A stretch of DNA of 64,000 nucleotides from Ganoderma boninense (lineage: Eukaryota > Basidiomycota > Agaricomycetes > Polyporales > Polyporaceae): NCBI GenBank assembly GCA_002900995.3, contig CM035306.1, positions 372,001 through 436,000 on the forward strand, written 5' to 3'. Positions 34,249-43,805 of this stretch are shown here, piece by piece. Made by a program: the position numbers and the translations under genes. The notes under the pieces were generated by a model. The model saw only the letters and a list, made by a program, of their open reading frames with translations. It ran no database searches and was not told the origin of the DNA. Within the stretch, counting starts at the first letter, position 1, and every line of letters begins with the position of its first letter.

Positions 34249-34560
34249 CGGGTGGTAGAGACACAGTTGAGAGAGACGGAGCCGTCCTGCGAAACGGAGC
34301 TGTAAGCCTAGGTATCAAACTGTGAAAGCGAACAGAGGAGATTTTCATACGTCGATATCGCGGGAGCAGTAAGCGTTCTTAGAGCAGCTGGACGTCCAAC
34401 TTGCATCGCTGGCACCGTTGGCAGCTATTGGGGAGCATTGCACGCCAATGGGAACGTTAGGGTTGATCAACGCTAACCCCATGGCTGCTCCATCCGATCG
34501 AACATGGGTCAGTACAGTCCTGCGCATCTCGTCCAATCCCTCACGACGAAAGCGCACCAG
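34249..34560 (-). pseudogene. Hydrophobin-like C-terminal half, copy 1
   Basis: On the minus strand, LALINPNVPIGVQCSPI is followed by a Cys after 16 residues, then C-x5-C. A 43-bp GT-AG intron (34300-34342 approximately) leads to AYSSVSQDGSVSLNC and a stop. The spacing fits cysteines 4, 5, 6 and 8 of class I hydrophobins, the small secreted surface proteins of fungi. Two features argue against function: the Cys-Cys pair reads CS, and no N-terminal exon with signal peptide and the first CC pair could be found. It may be a decayed hydrophobin. The same exons are present at about 46494-46805. Confidence 0.4.
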
Positions 34561-34899
34561 TCGATAGAGGCTCCATGAGACAGACGTCTGGAGGCCTTTC
34601 GTGGCATGAGAGAGAACACAATACGCACTGGCCGAGGTGCCAGCACGGTCGTAAGCCTGGCGATGTCACCCGGCGTGCCACCGTTGAATATGTAGCCAAG
34701 CTCAGTAGAAAGAGACTTACCATGGCTGTGGATGCGAATCATCAGAGTCATGCCTGCCATCGGTCCAACCACATTGCACGACTCGGGGGCCGAGATTGCC
34801 CCCCGAAGACCTGTCAATGGTGCGTTGGTCATGATCGCCACATTGAATAGTTCCAGGTAAAAACACAAATCTATTCGGAGGAATTTGCAAGCGCACCTT

Positions 34900-36384
34900 C
34901 GAACTTTCTGTGCCGCACAAACCGGAAACGCATCTCACAGGACCGCGTCTTGCATGCGGTGCACCGTCAACCTGTCATGTCCAGAAATACCCTGGCGCAG
35001 CCAGGATTTCCGTCGGCCGCAGTCCTGAGTCCTGCAACGAGATCGTTAGCCCAATTAGTCCAAATCGTAGGACACTCTTAACCGAACAGATACCCCGCAT
35101 GCGTGCGTGCGACATATATCGTTCTCATCCCTACGACGTTTGATGCCCCGGACCGTGGTCTTCACAGGATTGTTGGCAACATGTGCAACTTGAATGCCCG
35201 GGAACCGGAGAGCGAGTGTTATCGGAAATCATCATCTGAAATTCTGGGATAGGACAGGCTTTGAGGACAGCATATCGGACGGCATACAGCCGACCTAGAG
35301 CCGGATGATGGTGTCCCAGTCAGCGCTAGTTAACATCGAAGGCGATTCTGAATATGAGCAAAAATGAGTCTTGCAGAGGCCGAGCCAGGAGCGCTTCTGC
35401 TGGCGACTCATACTTCATGCTCAACCCGAGCTTGCCTAACCCTGCGATAGCATCTAGAAGATAGAACCTCGAGCGAGACCAGTACGCAGGCACTGATTCG
35501 GAATCGTAAGAAGGCGGTAGCACCAAAGCTGAACGGAACGTATATGGAAGGAGGCGTGGAAGACGCGAGACCGCGACGACTCACGAGTGCCAGCCAAGTG
35601 CCAGGGGCCTGTGCAGTCTTCCTCAGCCTCCCGGGCCTCACTTCAAGGCAAATTCTACGAAGTGGCGACATGTTGAGCGTACAGTTCCCTAACGGTCTGG
35701 ACAGCGCAGGATGTTGAGCCAAGGCTTTCGTTATGAACTGCAGTGGATGACTTGGAAATTGAAGACAAAAATTGAAATACGCGCACCGAAATTCAAGTTC
35801 ACACAGGCAGCCATCTATTCACTTCCTCTTCTAACATAACGCGAGCTTCAATGAAAACACGCCCTACGTTTGAATGAGGCGAAGTGGAAGTCAAGAACTT
35901 CCAGTACGCTGATGGAAACTGCGGAATGGGCCGGCGCCCTGTTAACGCGAGTTTATTGTCCAGGCCCCTTAGCCCCAGCCAAGTCCCGACGACGATGACG
36001 ACCTCAAGTTATCTACACCCCTCACCCTCGCTCAAGTATACAATGAAGTAGGTATCCAGGGTATCCGTGGATATGACCTGATGAAGATTGAGCTTGTTCA
36101 GGCATCAATTCTTTCCTGAGTGTTCACAACGAACACGGTGTACGGAAAAGGTGGCAACTACCGACGCCACCCCCCAACTACCGATCGAACAACCCTCACC
36201 GCGAGCATCAAATGCGACGACTTTGTTGAAAACGCTTTGGAGGAACCGTTACCCAGGTATCCGACATCTGGCCAGATCAACGCAAGACAGATAGGTCGCC
36301 AGCATTTCCCCAAAAAGTGCTCTCTTTTGCCTTGCCTTTTTTTACGTTGCGAAAAACCCCCCCCCTTTCCCTCTCCCTCCAAAA
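34900..36384. other. Non-coding part of the duplicated segment, copy 1
   Basis: No supported gene. Open frames here are short and differ between the two copies because of indels, which argues against coding function. The right end, after a C-rich and pyrimidine-rich tract, abuts the N gap. Confidence 0.6.
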
Positions 36385-36484
36385 NNNNNNNNNNNNNNNN
36401 NNNNNNNNNNNNNNNNNNNNNNNNNNNNNNNNNNNNNNNNNNNNNNNNNNNNNNNNNNNNNNNNNNNNNNNNNNNNNNNNNNNN
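36385..36484. other. Assembly gap (100 N)
   Basis: Exactly 100 N. It separates the duplicated segment (copy 1) from a KDZ transposase fragment, so the apparent adjacency of these two is not established. Confidence 0.99.
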
Positions 36485-37943
36485 ACCCATCTCGAGCAGG
36501 CCGCGTTGTTTTCCGAACTCACCGAGTCCCTCCTTCCCGAGAACGTATCCAAATGGGAAGCAGCCGTGAAGGTGTGGGAGAAAGATCCATTCAACAAGGA
36601 CGATCCCTACGTGGCGACATCGCAAGGTACGTGGTGTTTATGGGCTTGTGGCGGCACGCACTGATTGTATTTATTGGCAGGCATGACGGTCGCTGAGACT
36701 ATACGCGTTCTCACGCAGGAAGAACAACAGGCCAGCGCAACCCCAGGTTTTGTCGCCGTCCACGAGGTTAGCGCGTTGGGATTCATCTTGATGGGGCTCG
36801 ACATAGAAGAGCAGCAGTGAGTGCCCCCATTCAAATTTACATTTGCTGTACTGACATGACCTACAGAGCACGTCTCCAAGCTGATGCTAAGGATGCAACC
36901 GCGGGGAAGGCGACCGAGCTTTTCGAGCGCCGCACGGCATTGCGCCGGAAGATTCAGAAGTTCCGCGACATCCAGAAGATCCATATGCCGGGAGCGACCG
37001 CAATCATCGACGTGGATGCAAACTGCCGCACGGATATCGAGCACATTGAAAACGTGCGGCTCGCGCTCCCTTCCGAAATCAACCCCTCCCATCGCAGTGT
37101 CGTCTGTTCGCCACGGACTGAAGACATGGAGGCGCGACTCCGCGAGGCGCAGTGTCGGGATGCACTGCAAGACATCAGGAACAAGCTCCACACTATCGAT
37201 CATCTCTACAAGTACAAGAAGCTGAACGTCCGCCCATCAGGGCCCAACACTCGCGCCCGGAGCGACATCTCAAGCCAAGACAAACGCAAGCTTCGCGCGG
37301 TCCAAAAATATCGTCGCGCGCGCCAGGCCAAGCTCGCGCTTTCTGGGCATGGAGCTTGGGAAACTGAGCTCCGCGTCTTGAATGACAACGACGTCCGCGG
37401 CTTGGAGGAGACGACCCAAACTCTGCGGCACAGAAGAAGCGGCGGCAACATGGCAACAACACCGCACCTGCCGAAGGGAGGCGCGCGATCTCCTGGATAT
37501 GGCGCGCGTCGGACGCGGAGGGTCCAGACACAATGGTCGATTCACTCCGAGTCGAGTGGTTGAAGGCTCGCGCGCGGGTGATGTGCTGGCGGGAGGAGGT
37601 CAAGCTCCTCCCAGAGGAGATGCGCAGGGTCCTCGTCAGCCATGCGCACAGCGAGAACACTTGGCATCGCCGTGCTTCGAGCCGGACTGAGGTGGATGCC
37701 GCGCTGCAGGAAGGCCTGGTCGCATATGCACACAAGCAGTGCATGATGTACCGCGCCATGCGTAGGACCTTCCGCGCGACATGCTTTGTGGCCGCGCAGA
37801 ATGCGAACGGTGCAACAGGTGAGGAATGGGCAGATGAGGGGGGCGTGATGGCTGCAGACCAGGAGGAAGCTCCTCCTTTTGATCCCAGTGCATTGTTTGA
37901 GCTGGATGGGGAGGATTTGCAGGACGGCAGTATGTATGGGTAG
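36485..37943 (+). pseudogene. KDZ-superfamily transposase, C-terminal part with one frameshift
   Basis: The fragment starts at the gap and contains THLEQAALFSELTESLLPEN, then introns at about 36629-36680 and 36816-36867. ARLQADAKD, RKIQKFRDIQKIHMPGA, EARLREAQCRDALQDIRNKL and NTRARSDISSQDK follow. This is the typical C-terminal region of Kyakuja-Dileera-Zisupton transposases common in mushrooms. Near 37405 the frame breaks: one missing base after GLEE would restore DDPNSAAQKK...ISWIWRASDAEGPD and the final helical part (WLKARARVMCWREEVKLLPE). It ends at 37943. The N-terminal cysteine cluster and catalytic core lie in or beyond the gap. The single break could be mutation or an assembly error. 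Confidence 0.75.
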
Positions 37944-37959
37944 TGTACATAAATAGATA

Positions 37960-38262
37960 CATCATTTGCACACTACGCTCGCGCGGACCTACGAGCTGAC
38001 CGCGCGCGAGGGCCCGAGCCGAGCTGACCGCGCGCGAGGGCTGATGCCCGCGCGGACCTGCGCACATGTCGCCGCAAGGCTGCTCGCCTAGCATGCCGGA
38101 TTAGGAAACCATACGAGGAGGAGTAGCGGCTCGGCTGCAGCGACGCGCTCGGAAACGTTAGATTAGCAATAGCGCGCGCCCTGTACTGCATTAGGAAGGT
38201 GGCCGAGATGCCGACCGGAGGGCCCGATCTACGCGCAGGAGGCCCGGAGAAGGCCCCGGAGG
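37960..38262. other. GC-rich linker with short tandem repeats
   Basis: GAGCTGACCGCGCGCGAGGGC occurs twice (near 37994 and 38021) and GCCCGCGCGGACCTGCG resembles its flank. Around 38220-38262 short GGAGGCCCG units recur. No gene. It joins the KDZ fragment to a foldback-type terminus. Confidence 0.6.
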
Positions 38263-38344
38263 CCCGTGATACATCGCAATCCTTGCCGTAACATGATGTA
38301 AAACGGTCCAGGGTGTTAGTCGTAACATGATATATCAATACTAC
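38263..38344 (+). mobile_element. Orphan terminus of the foldback element family
   Basis: From TGATACATCGCA to ATCAATACTACAAC this stretch matches the right-hand terminus of the 43806-46478 element (46390-46470). It includes the paired subterminal motifs GTAACATGATG and CGTAACATGATA and the GGGTGTTAGTCG block. It diverges by a handful of substitutions, so it represents a different, older member. The sequence just beyond it is the interior of a reverse transcriptase, so the junction marks a break or nested insertion. Confidence 0.8.
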
Positions 38345-40791
38345 AACAGATGGTGCGACATCTTCAAGGACCTCATCATACTCGGCAAAATCACTATCTA
38401 CCTCGACGACATCCTCATATTCACCAACGACATCGAGGAACACCGCACATTGGTGCGTGAGGTCCTGAAGCGTCTGGCAAAGCACGACCTGTTCTGCAAG
38501 CCAGAGAAGTGCGAATTCGAACAGCCTAAGGTTGAGTACCTAGGTGTGCTCGTCTCGGAGAACCGTGTAGAGATGGACCCAGTGAAGGTCAGGGGTATCG
38601 CAGAATGGCCTGTCCCTCAGAACACCTCAGATGTACGGAAGTTCCGCGGTTTCGCGAATTTCTACAGGCGGTTCATTAAGGACTTCAGTGCAGTATGCAA
38701 ACCCCTTGACCGTCTCACGGGTAATGCTCCCTGGCAATGGGGTGCCGAAGAGCAATCAGCATTCGATGAGCTCAAACGTCGTTTCACTGAAAGCCCTGTC
38801 CTGAGCATGTATGACCCAGACTGCAAAACCCACATTGAAGTCGATGCATCCGGGTATGCTACCGGTGCGGTTCTGTCTCAGGAGGGGGAGGACGGCAAAT
38901 GGCACCCTGTGGCTTTCCACTCTGAGTCAATGAGCGATGCGGAACGCAACTATGAGATCTACGACAAGGAGATGCTCGCTATCATCCGTGCCCTGCAGGC
39001 CTGGCGCCACTACCTCGAGGGTCTTCCTAGTGTGTTCGAGATCCAGTCGGACCACAAGAACCTCGAGTACTGGAAGGCCGCACAAAACCTCACGCGCAGA
39101 CAGGCACGATGGGCTCTCTATCTGTCGCGGTTCGACTTTGTCATTGCACACAAGCCAGGCACCTCCAACGGTAGGGCAGATGCGCTGTCGCGCAGGCCTG
39201 ATCACCAGAAGGATGACGCGATGACAACCTGAACCGAGTCATGTTGCAACCTGATCGCTTCCGAGTACTGGCAGCTAAGAGAGGGCACATGTCAGTGGTA
39301 CCAGAGAAGGCACTGCTCCGCCGCATTCGAGAATGTGGAGAGCGTGAGCAGGAGGTCGCAGAGGCACTCAGCAAGCTCGATAAGCTAGGGCCAGCACGTC
39401 TACAGAACGATTTGGTGGACTGGAACACAGAACAAGGCCTGCTGCTCTACCGCGGCTGAGTTTATGTCCCCAAAGACGACGCGCTCCGAGCAGAGATAGT
39501 GCACATTCACCATGACCTCCCGCCTGCTGGACACCCTGGCCAGGCAAAGACGGTGGAGTTGGTTACACGGAACTACTGGTGGCCGGGCATGGCAAAGTTC
39601 ATTAAGGATTACGTTGAGACCTGCGACACTTGTCGCCGTGGCAAGACTTCACATGCGAAGCCACACGGTCCTCTTCAACCCAACGAGATCCCGGACGGCC
39701 CAGGCCAAGTAGTTACCTGTGACTTCATCACTGGACTGCCGGAGGTGGATGGATACAACGCGCTCCAGCTTATTGCTGATCGGCATGGAAAGATGATTCA
39801 CCTTATTCCATGCACTGAGGAGATCAACACGGAAGGGACTGCATACAACTTCATTAGAGAATGGTTTCGTCTACATGGACTCCCGCGAAAGATCATCTCT
39901 GATCGGGGGCCCCAGTTCTCTAGCAAGCTCTTCCGTGCAATCCTTAAAGGCCTCGACATAGAAAGCGCGTTGTCCACAGCCTACCACCCGCAGACGGATG
40001 GACAGTCGGAGCGATGGAACCAGGAGATAGAGGCGTACCTACGGATGTACTGCTCAAGGCGCCGCGACGATTGGGTCAAGTGGCTACCAACAGCAGAGTA
40101 CTGCTTTAACTCGCGCGTACATTCATCCACAGGGTACTCGCCGTTTTACCTCATGTACGGCTATGAACCTCAGTTCCACGTTCCGATGCTATCCACCACG
40201 GTACCTACGGCAGATGAACGAAGAGAGGAGTTGCGGCAGGCAAGGGAGGATGCGACCTCAGCCTTAACCCTGGCAGCAGAGCGGATGAAGGAGTACTACG
40301 ATCGCTATGTCTCCGCTGCTCCAGAGTTCAAGGAGGGTCAGAAGGTGTGGCTCGACACGAGGAACTTCCGTGTCCCAGGAGTCTCTCGGAAGCTGGTGGA
40401 CCGGTACGCTGGCCCGTACCCTGTCAAGCGCAAGGTGGGCAACTTGGCTTACGAGCTCAAGCTCCCCAAAGACATGGGGCTCCACCCGGTGTTCCATGTG
40501 ACACTCCTACACCCGCACAAAGAAAGCCAACTTCCCGGTTGGCATCCCCCTGAACCTGCAGCTCTTGAAGTGGAAGGAGAGGAAGAGTACGAAGTAGAGG
40601 AAGTGTTAGAGTCACGTCGGTATGGGCGGTGGAAGAAACTACAGTATCTTGTTCACTGGAAGGGCTGGGGCCCTGAACACGATAGCTGGGAAGACGTGTC
40701 GGATCTAGCAAATGCGCCAAAAGTGCTGCAAAAGTTTCATTCGACACATCCCGACGCTCCTGGCCCTCTCAACAAGAAGACTCGATCGTGA
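38345..40791 (+). pseudogene. Ty3/gypsy pol remnant: RT-RNase H-integrase-chromodomain
   Basis: The RT part begins just before the catalytic YLDD box (ITIYLDDILIF) and continues with the thumb (VEYLGVLV, RKFRGFANFYRRFI). RNase H follows, with the first Asp in THIEVDASGYATGAVL and later SDHKNLEYW. A one-base frame change near 39230 and an in-frame TGA at 39457-39459 precede the integrase. The integrase has HHDLPPAGHPG, the zinc-finger CDTC, and the DDE residues in TCDFITGLPE, ISDRGPQF and TDGQSERWNQ. The C-terminus carries a GPY-type region and a chromodomain (YLVHWKGWGPEHDSWED), which in chromoviruses directs integration to heterochromatin. The stop is at 40789-40791. Confidence 0.85.
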
Positions 40792-40817
40792 GGACACGAT
40801 CCTTAGGAGGGGGGTAT

Positions 40818-41277
40818 TGTCATGAACGGCACGCTCGGCGCCTACCCCGGCGTCTCTCTTTCCCTTTTCGGACTGTTTGCCTCCCGCGTCGTCCTTAGTG
40901 TCCTCCGTTGTTTAGCAAACCTGTCCCTTGTTCTCGCAGTACAATAACTCCTGTTACCCATTGTTCCCATCGTCATTGTACTACATACCATTGTTCTTCC
41001 ACTGGTTCCCGTGTCCATAGTTACCTATTGTTCCCGGTTCCCATTGTCCGTTACATGTATATAAGGCCTGTACTTTGCTACCTGGAGACCTCAGTTTCGA
41101 CCTCTTGTCTCCAGGTAAGCCTCACTGTATTCTCGCTCGTTAGTTACTCGCTCAATACATCTTGTCTCCAGCCTGACTGTCGAGCCCTGCTCCGCTCTCG
41201 CTGCACAAGTGCTCGTCGACGCCCTTGCTCGTCTCGTAAGCCTCCTCCCTGATCTTACTCGACAGCCAGTCGTAACA
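40818..41277 (+). repeat. 3' LTR of the truncated chromovirus
   Basis: It starts TGTCATGAAC and ends CGTAACA, giving the TG...CA (TGT...ACA) borders expected of an LTR, directly after the polypurine tract. A TATATAAGG promoter element lies at 41058-41066. Only one LTR of this type is present in the window. Confidence 0.8.
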
Positions 41278-41989
41278 ATAGGTGTTCCCATCGTAGTCGG
41301 ACGTACGCAAGCTCGTCATCAAGGCTCTGGATCCCACAAAGGGCATCCGCAAGCAGGACCCTGTCAAACTTGGCGCCATATATGAAGTTGTGAGTACGTG
41401 ATAGTCTAAACTTGATAACTTACGCTCAGTCCTTTGGACACGTCTGCATTCCATCTAGGCCCGCCACAAGCGACCCCTCCTCGCCCGGTTCGAGAACGAC
41501 TGGGCGACTGCCCAAATTGTCATCCAATACCTCACCAATCTCCGCAAACAAGAGACATCTTCGGAGGCTGAGGGGGAGAACGGCAACGGCAAGGGCAAGG
41601 GAGCTGCGGGAGGAAAGGCGGCGGGAAAGCGAACAGGTAAGGCTCCTCGCGACTCCTCTCCCGGGGCGAAGGATCGGCTGCGTGCCGCGCGTGCCATGTT
41701 GCGTGGTCCGAAGGACATGGAAGACAGCACATCGAGCAGCGAGAGTGGCGACGAGGAGGATGAGGACGAAGACGAGGACAAGGACAAGGACGAGGACAAG
41801 GACGAGGACGATGTCAAAGAAGGAGCTGCAGGCAACCAGGATGGAGGAAGTGATGAGCCCGAGGACGGAGAAGAACTCGAGGGAGGAGGGCCCGAGGACG
41901 AGGATGAGGATGAGGACGAGGATGAAGAGGCTGAGATGCCGCCTGTGAAGCGGCGCAAGGTGGCACACGTGCTTTCCGAAGACGCGTAA
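41278..41989 (+). pseudogene. 3' part of a gene for an acidic nuclear-type protein, cut by the LTR
   Basis: After the LTR a protein-like exon reads VRKLVIKALDPTKGIRKQDP...GAIYEV up to a GTGAGT donor at 41390. Exon 2 (41459-41989) encodes ARHKRPLLARFENDWATAQ, a Gly/Lys-rich linker, a very acidic Asp/Glu run (about 41750-41930) and a basic nuclear-type end (PPVKRRKVAHVL). It stops at TAA 41987-41989. The upstream exons are not seen because the LTR retroelement sits immediately 5', so the gene is probably truncated. I do not recognise the family. Acidic tails of this type occur in chromatin-associated proteins, but no function can be assigned. Confidence 0.5.
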
Positions 41990-42855
41990 CAGGCGCGCGC
42001 TGGAAGGTTGCTCGAGCGCATTTGTCTTCCTGATCTGCTTCGTTATGCCCCCATGTGTAGTATGCCCGCTATGTACACCCTATATGATCAACATCTATGC
42101 TTATGCACCACCTAGGCTGGTTAAGAACCACGCTCGGAACCAGGGAAATTCGCCAGCTACTACCCTGCCAAAAGCATAGCCTGAGCGGTGAATTTGAGCG
42201 GTTGCTGGGGTTGGAAAATCACCCTTCCGTAAGTGTCATTCTGCTGTTGAAAATTCTCGCTCAGAAGGCAGAGTTTGACAGTTAATTATCAACAGTTTGC
42301 TCTGAAAATCCTAGGTACAGTAGGTGATCTACACGGGTGAAAATCCATAGGCAGCACTCCCACAGTGGAAGGGATGTGGGCCGAGCGCTGCTCGCCGGAT
42401 CCTTCGCTTTATTTGGCCACCTGGGTGGCCAAATAAGAGCCTAGTCAGTGTCTAATGCTTGTCCCTCTCACCCATGCCGCCTCCGCCATCCGACCTCATT
42501 GTCGACCTCGTCCTCTAGCGTCATTGGCTCGCTCTGATATAAGGGTGCCTCTGTGGGCGACCTGTATCTTGGAAACAGACGGCTGCTATGTGGTCGTATT
42601 GACATTGACGCAAACACTTGCCACGAAAGGGAATTTATTGTGTGCGCAACCGCGCGATGCTCGTCGATTGGCACTTCACCTCCATGCTCGTTATTGCTAG
42701 CAATCCACGAGATTCAGGCAAGTATATAGGAGAGGCATGTTGGAAGCTAAGTCTCCATCATCAGCCAGCCTCAGCGACCGCTCGAGACTCAGAGACGACC
42801 TCTACGCCACGCTCGCATACGAGTCACTCCTCTCATTCTCAGAACACCTTCGACG

Positions 42856-43065
42856 ATGTCCTTCTCCACCAGCACCTCCGTTTACGGCTTCTTCCCCGCT
42901 GCGCCTTCCGCACCAAACGCATTCGCGCTCTTCACATCCACCCAGTCGCCTCGCGACACCTACAACATGTACGAGGACGCGCGCCAGGTGCTCTTCTCCT
43001 CGACCGAGCGCGCCGCGCCGAGGAAGACCTCCAAGGCCAGCCTGAAGAAGTTCTTCGGGCTGTAG
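42856..43065 (+). CDS. Small uncharacterised protein, copy 2
   Basis: A 69-residue ORF beginning MSFSTSTSVYGFFPAAPS and ending KASLKKFFGL. The middle (APNAFALFTSTQSPRDTY) has a more natural composition than the shifted frame of copy 1, so this copy is taken as the reference. A TATA box lies about 130 bp upstream (near 42721) and the ATG context is good (GACGATGTC). No intron. Polar N-terminus, a Tyr/Asp/Glu-containing centre, and a basic C-terminus. I recognise no family and cannot assign a function. Confidence 0.55.
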   Translation: MSFSTSTSVYGFFPAAPSAPNAFALFTSTQSPRDTYNMYEDARQVLFSSTERAAPRKTSKASLKKFFGL

Positions 43066-43798
43066 ACGTATCGTGCTTGCCTAGAGCGAGCTTTACCACC
43101 ACCGCCGCCGCCGCCGTCCCACGATGCCGGCGCGGCCCCATCCCGCTTGCATCATCCATCATCCTCAAATGCGCCGTGCTCCTCGCGCCCGCACTTCGCA
43201 ACATCGCGCAAGACGCGTGCTATATCTACGCCTGGTCTACATGCTCGCCGGCCTCTCGCGCGCAACGATGTCGCTTCGCGTCGCGCTCCACCCCTCGCCG
43301 TAAACCTCGTGCTTCGTGAGTCGGCCCCTTCTCCAAGAGATCCTGATGGATATGGAGAACATACCCCGTTGGATATTAGATACCAAATGTGCTCTATGGA
43401 CCTGTGGATTCATGGAACTGGATTCCTCCCTGTTTCTGTCCTGTATTAAATCCTCTATATAACACCGCCCCGCTCTTCCAAACATCTGCCTGTTGTCTTC
43501 AATTGGGCCTATGGTGACATTGTGCTGGGAACTTTTCGCAGAAGTCCATATTTTTACAACGTGCGTGGTAACGACAAGTCTACAGACGGACGCTGAATTC
43601 CGTTGGGTTGCTGGATAGCCAGAGCCAGAAACAAGCCAAAACGCGCATTGTCTTTGCAGTATAACTTACGTATACGACTGCAGCAGTCTATTGATAATGC
43701 CCAGCTACACATTTACGACACCGGCAGCATTAAAGCCGTGAAGATCAACTTTATTTGACTCAAATCTTGTCGCCAACGATCTCGGCACTCGGCTTCCC

Positions 43799-43805
43799 CA
43801 CGCAA
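43799..43805 (+). repeat. Target site duplication of the foldback element (left)
   Basis: CACGCAA immediately left of the element, repeated at 46479-46485 on its right. The intact duplicate at about 34230-34236 carries a single CACGCAA followed directly by ATTCTCAACGGG, proving insertion. Confidence 0.9.

Larger units (their letters stand above)
32806..36384 (+). repeat. Segmental duplication, copy 1 (uninterrupted)
   Basis: Sequence from GAAGGGATGTGGGCC at 32806 up to the N gap at 36385 is repeated in the same orientation at 42368-58172 with very high identity. Differences are mostly single-base indels in homopolymers and a few substitutions. Copy 1 contains neither of the two insertions found in copy 2, so it represents the empty-site state. 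Its right end is hidden by the gap. It includes a small conserved-looking ORF with TATA box, a hydrophobin-like exon pair and otherwise non-coding DNA. Confidence 0.9.
38345..41277 (+). mobile_element. 5'-truncated Ty3/gypsy chromovirus with 3' LTR
   Basis: The element lacks its 5' LTR, gag, protease and first half of the reverse transcriptase. It starts inside RT directly after a foldback-type terminus and runs through RNase H, integrase and chromodomain to a polypurine tract (GGAGGGGGG, 40807-40814) and a 460-bp 3' LTR. Two lesions in pol show it is inactive. It is a different lineage from the gypsy element at 47828-57384. Confidence 0.85.

Noticed and set aside
36158..36664. Open frames spanning the second N run
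   Set aside because: Same reason; the two sides are not even known to be adjacent.
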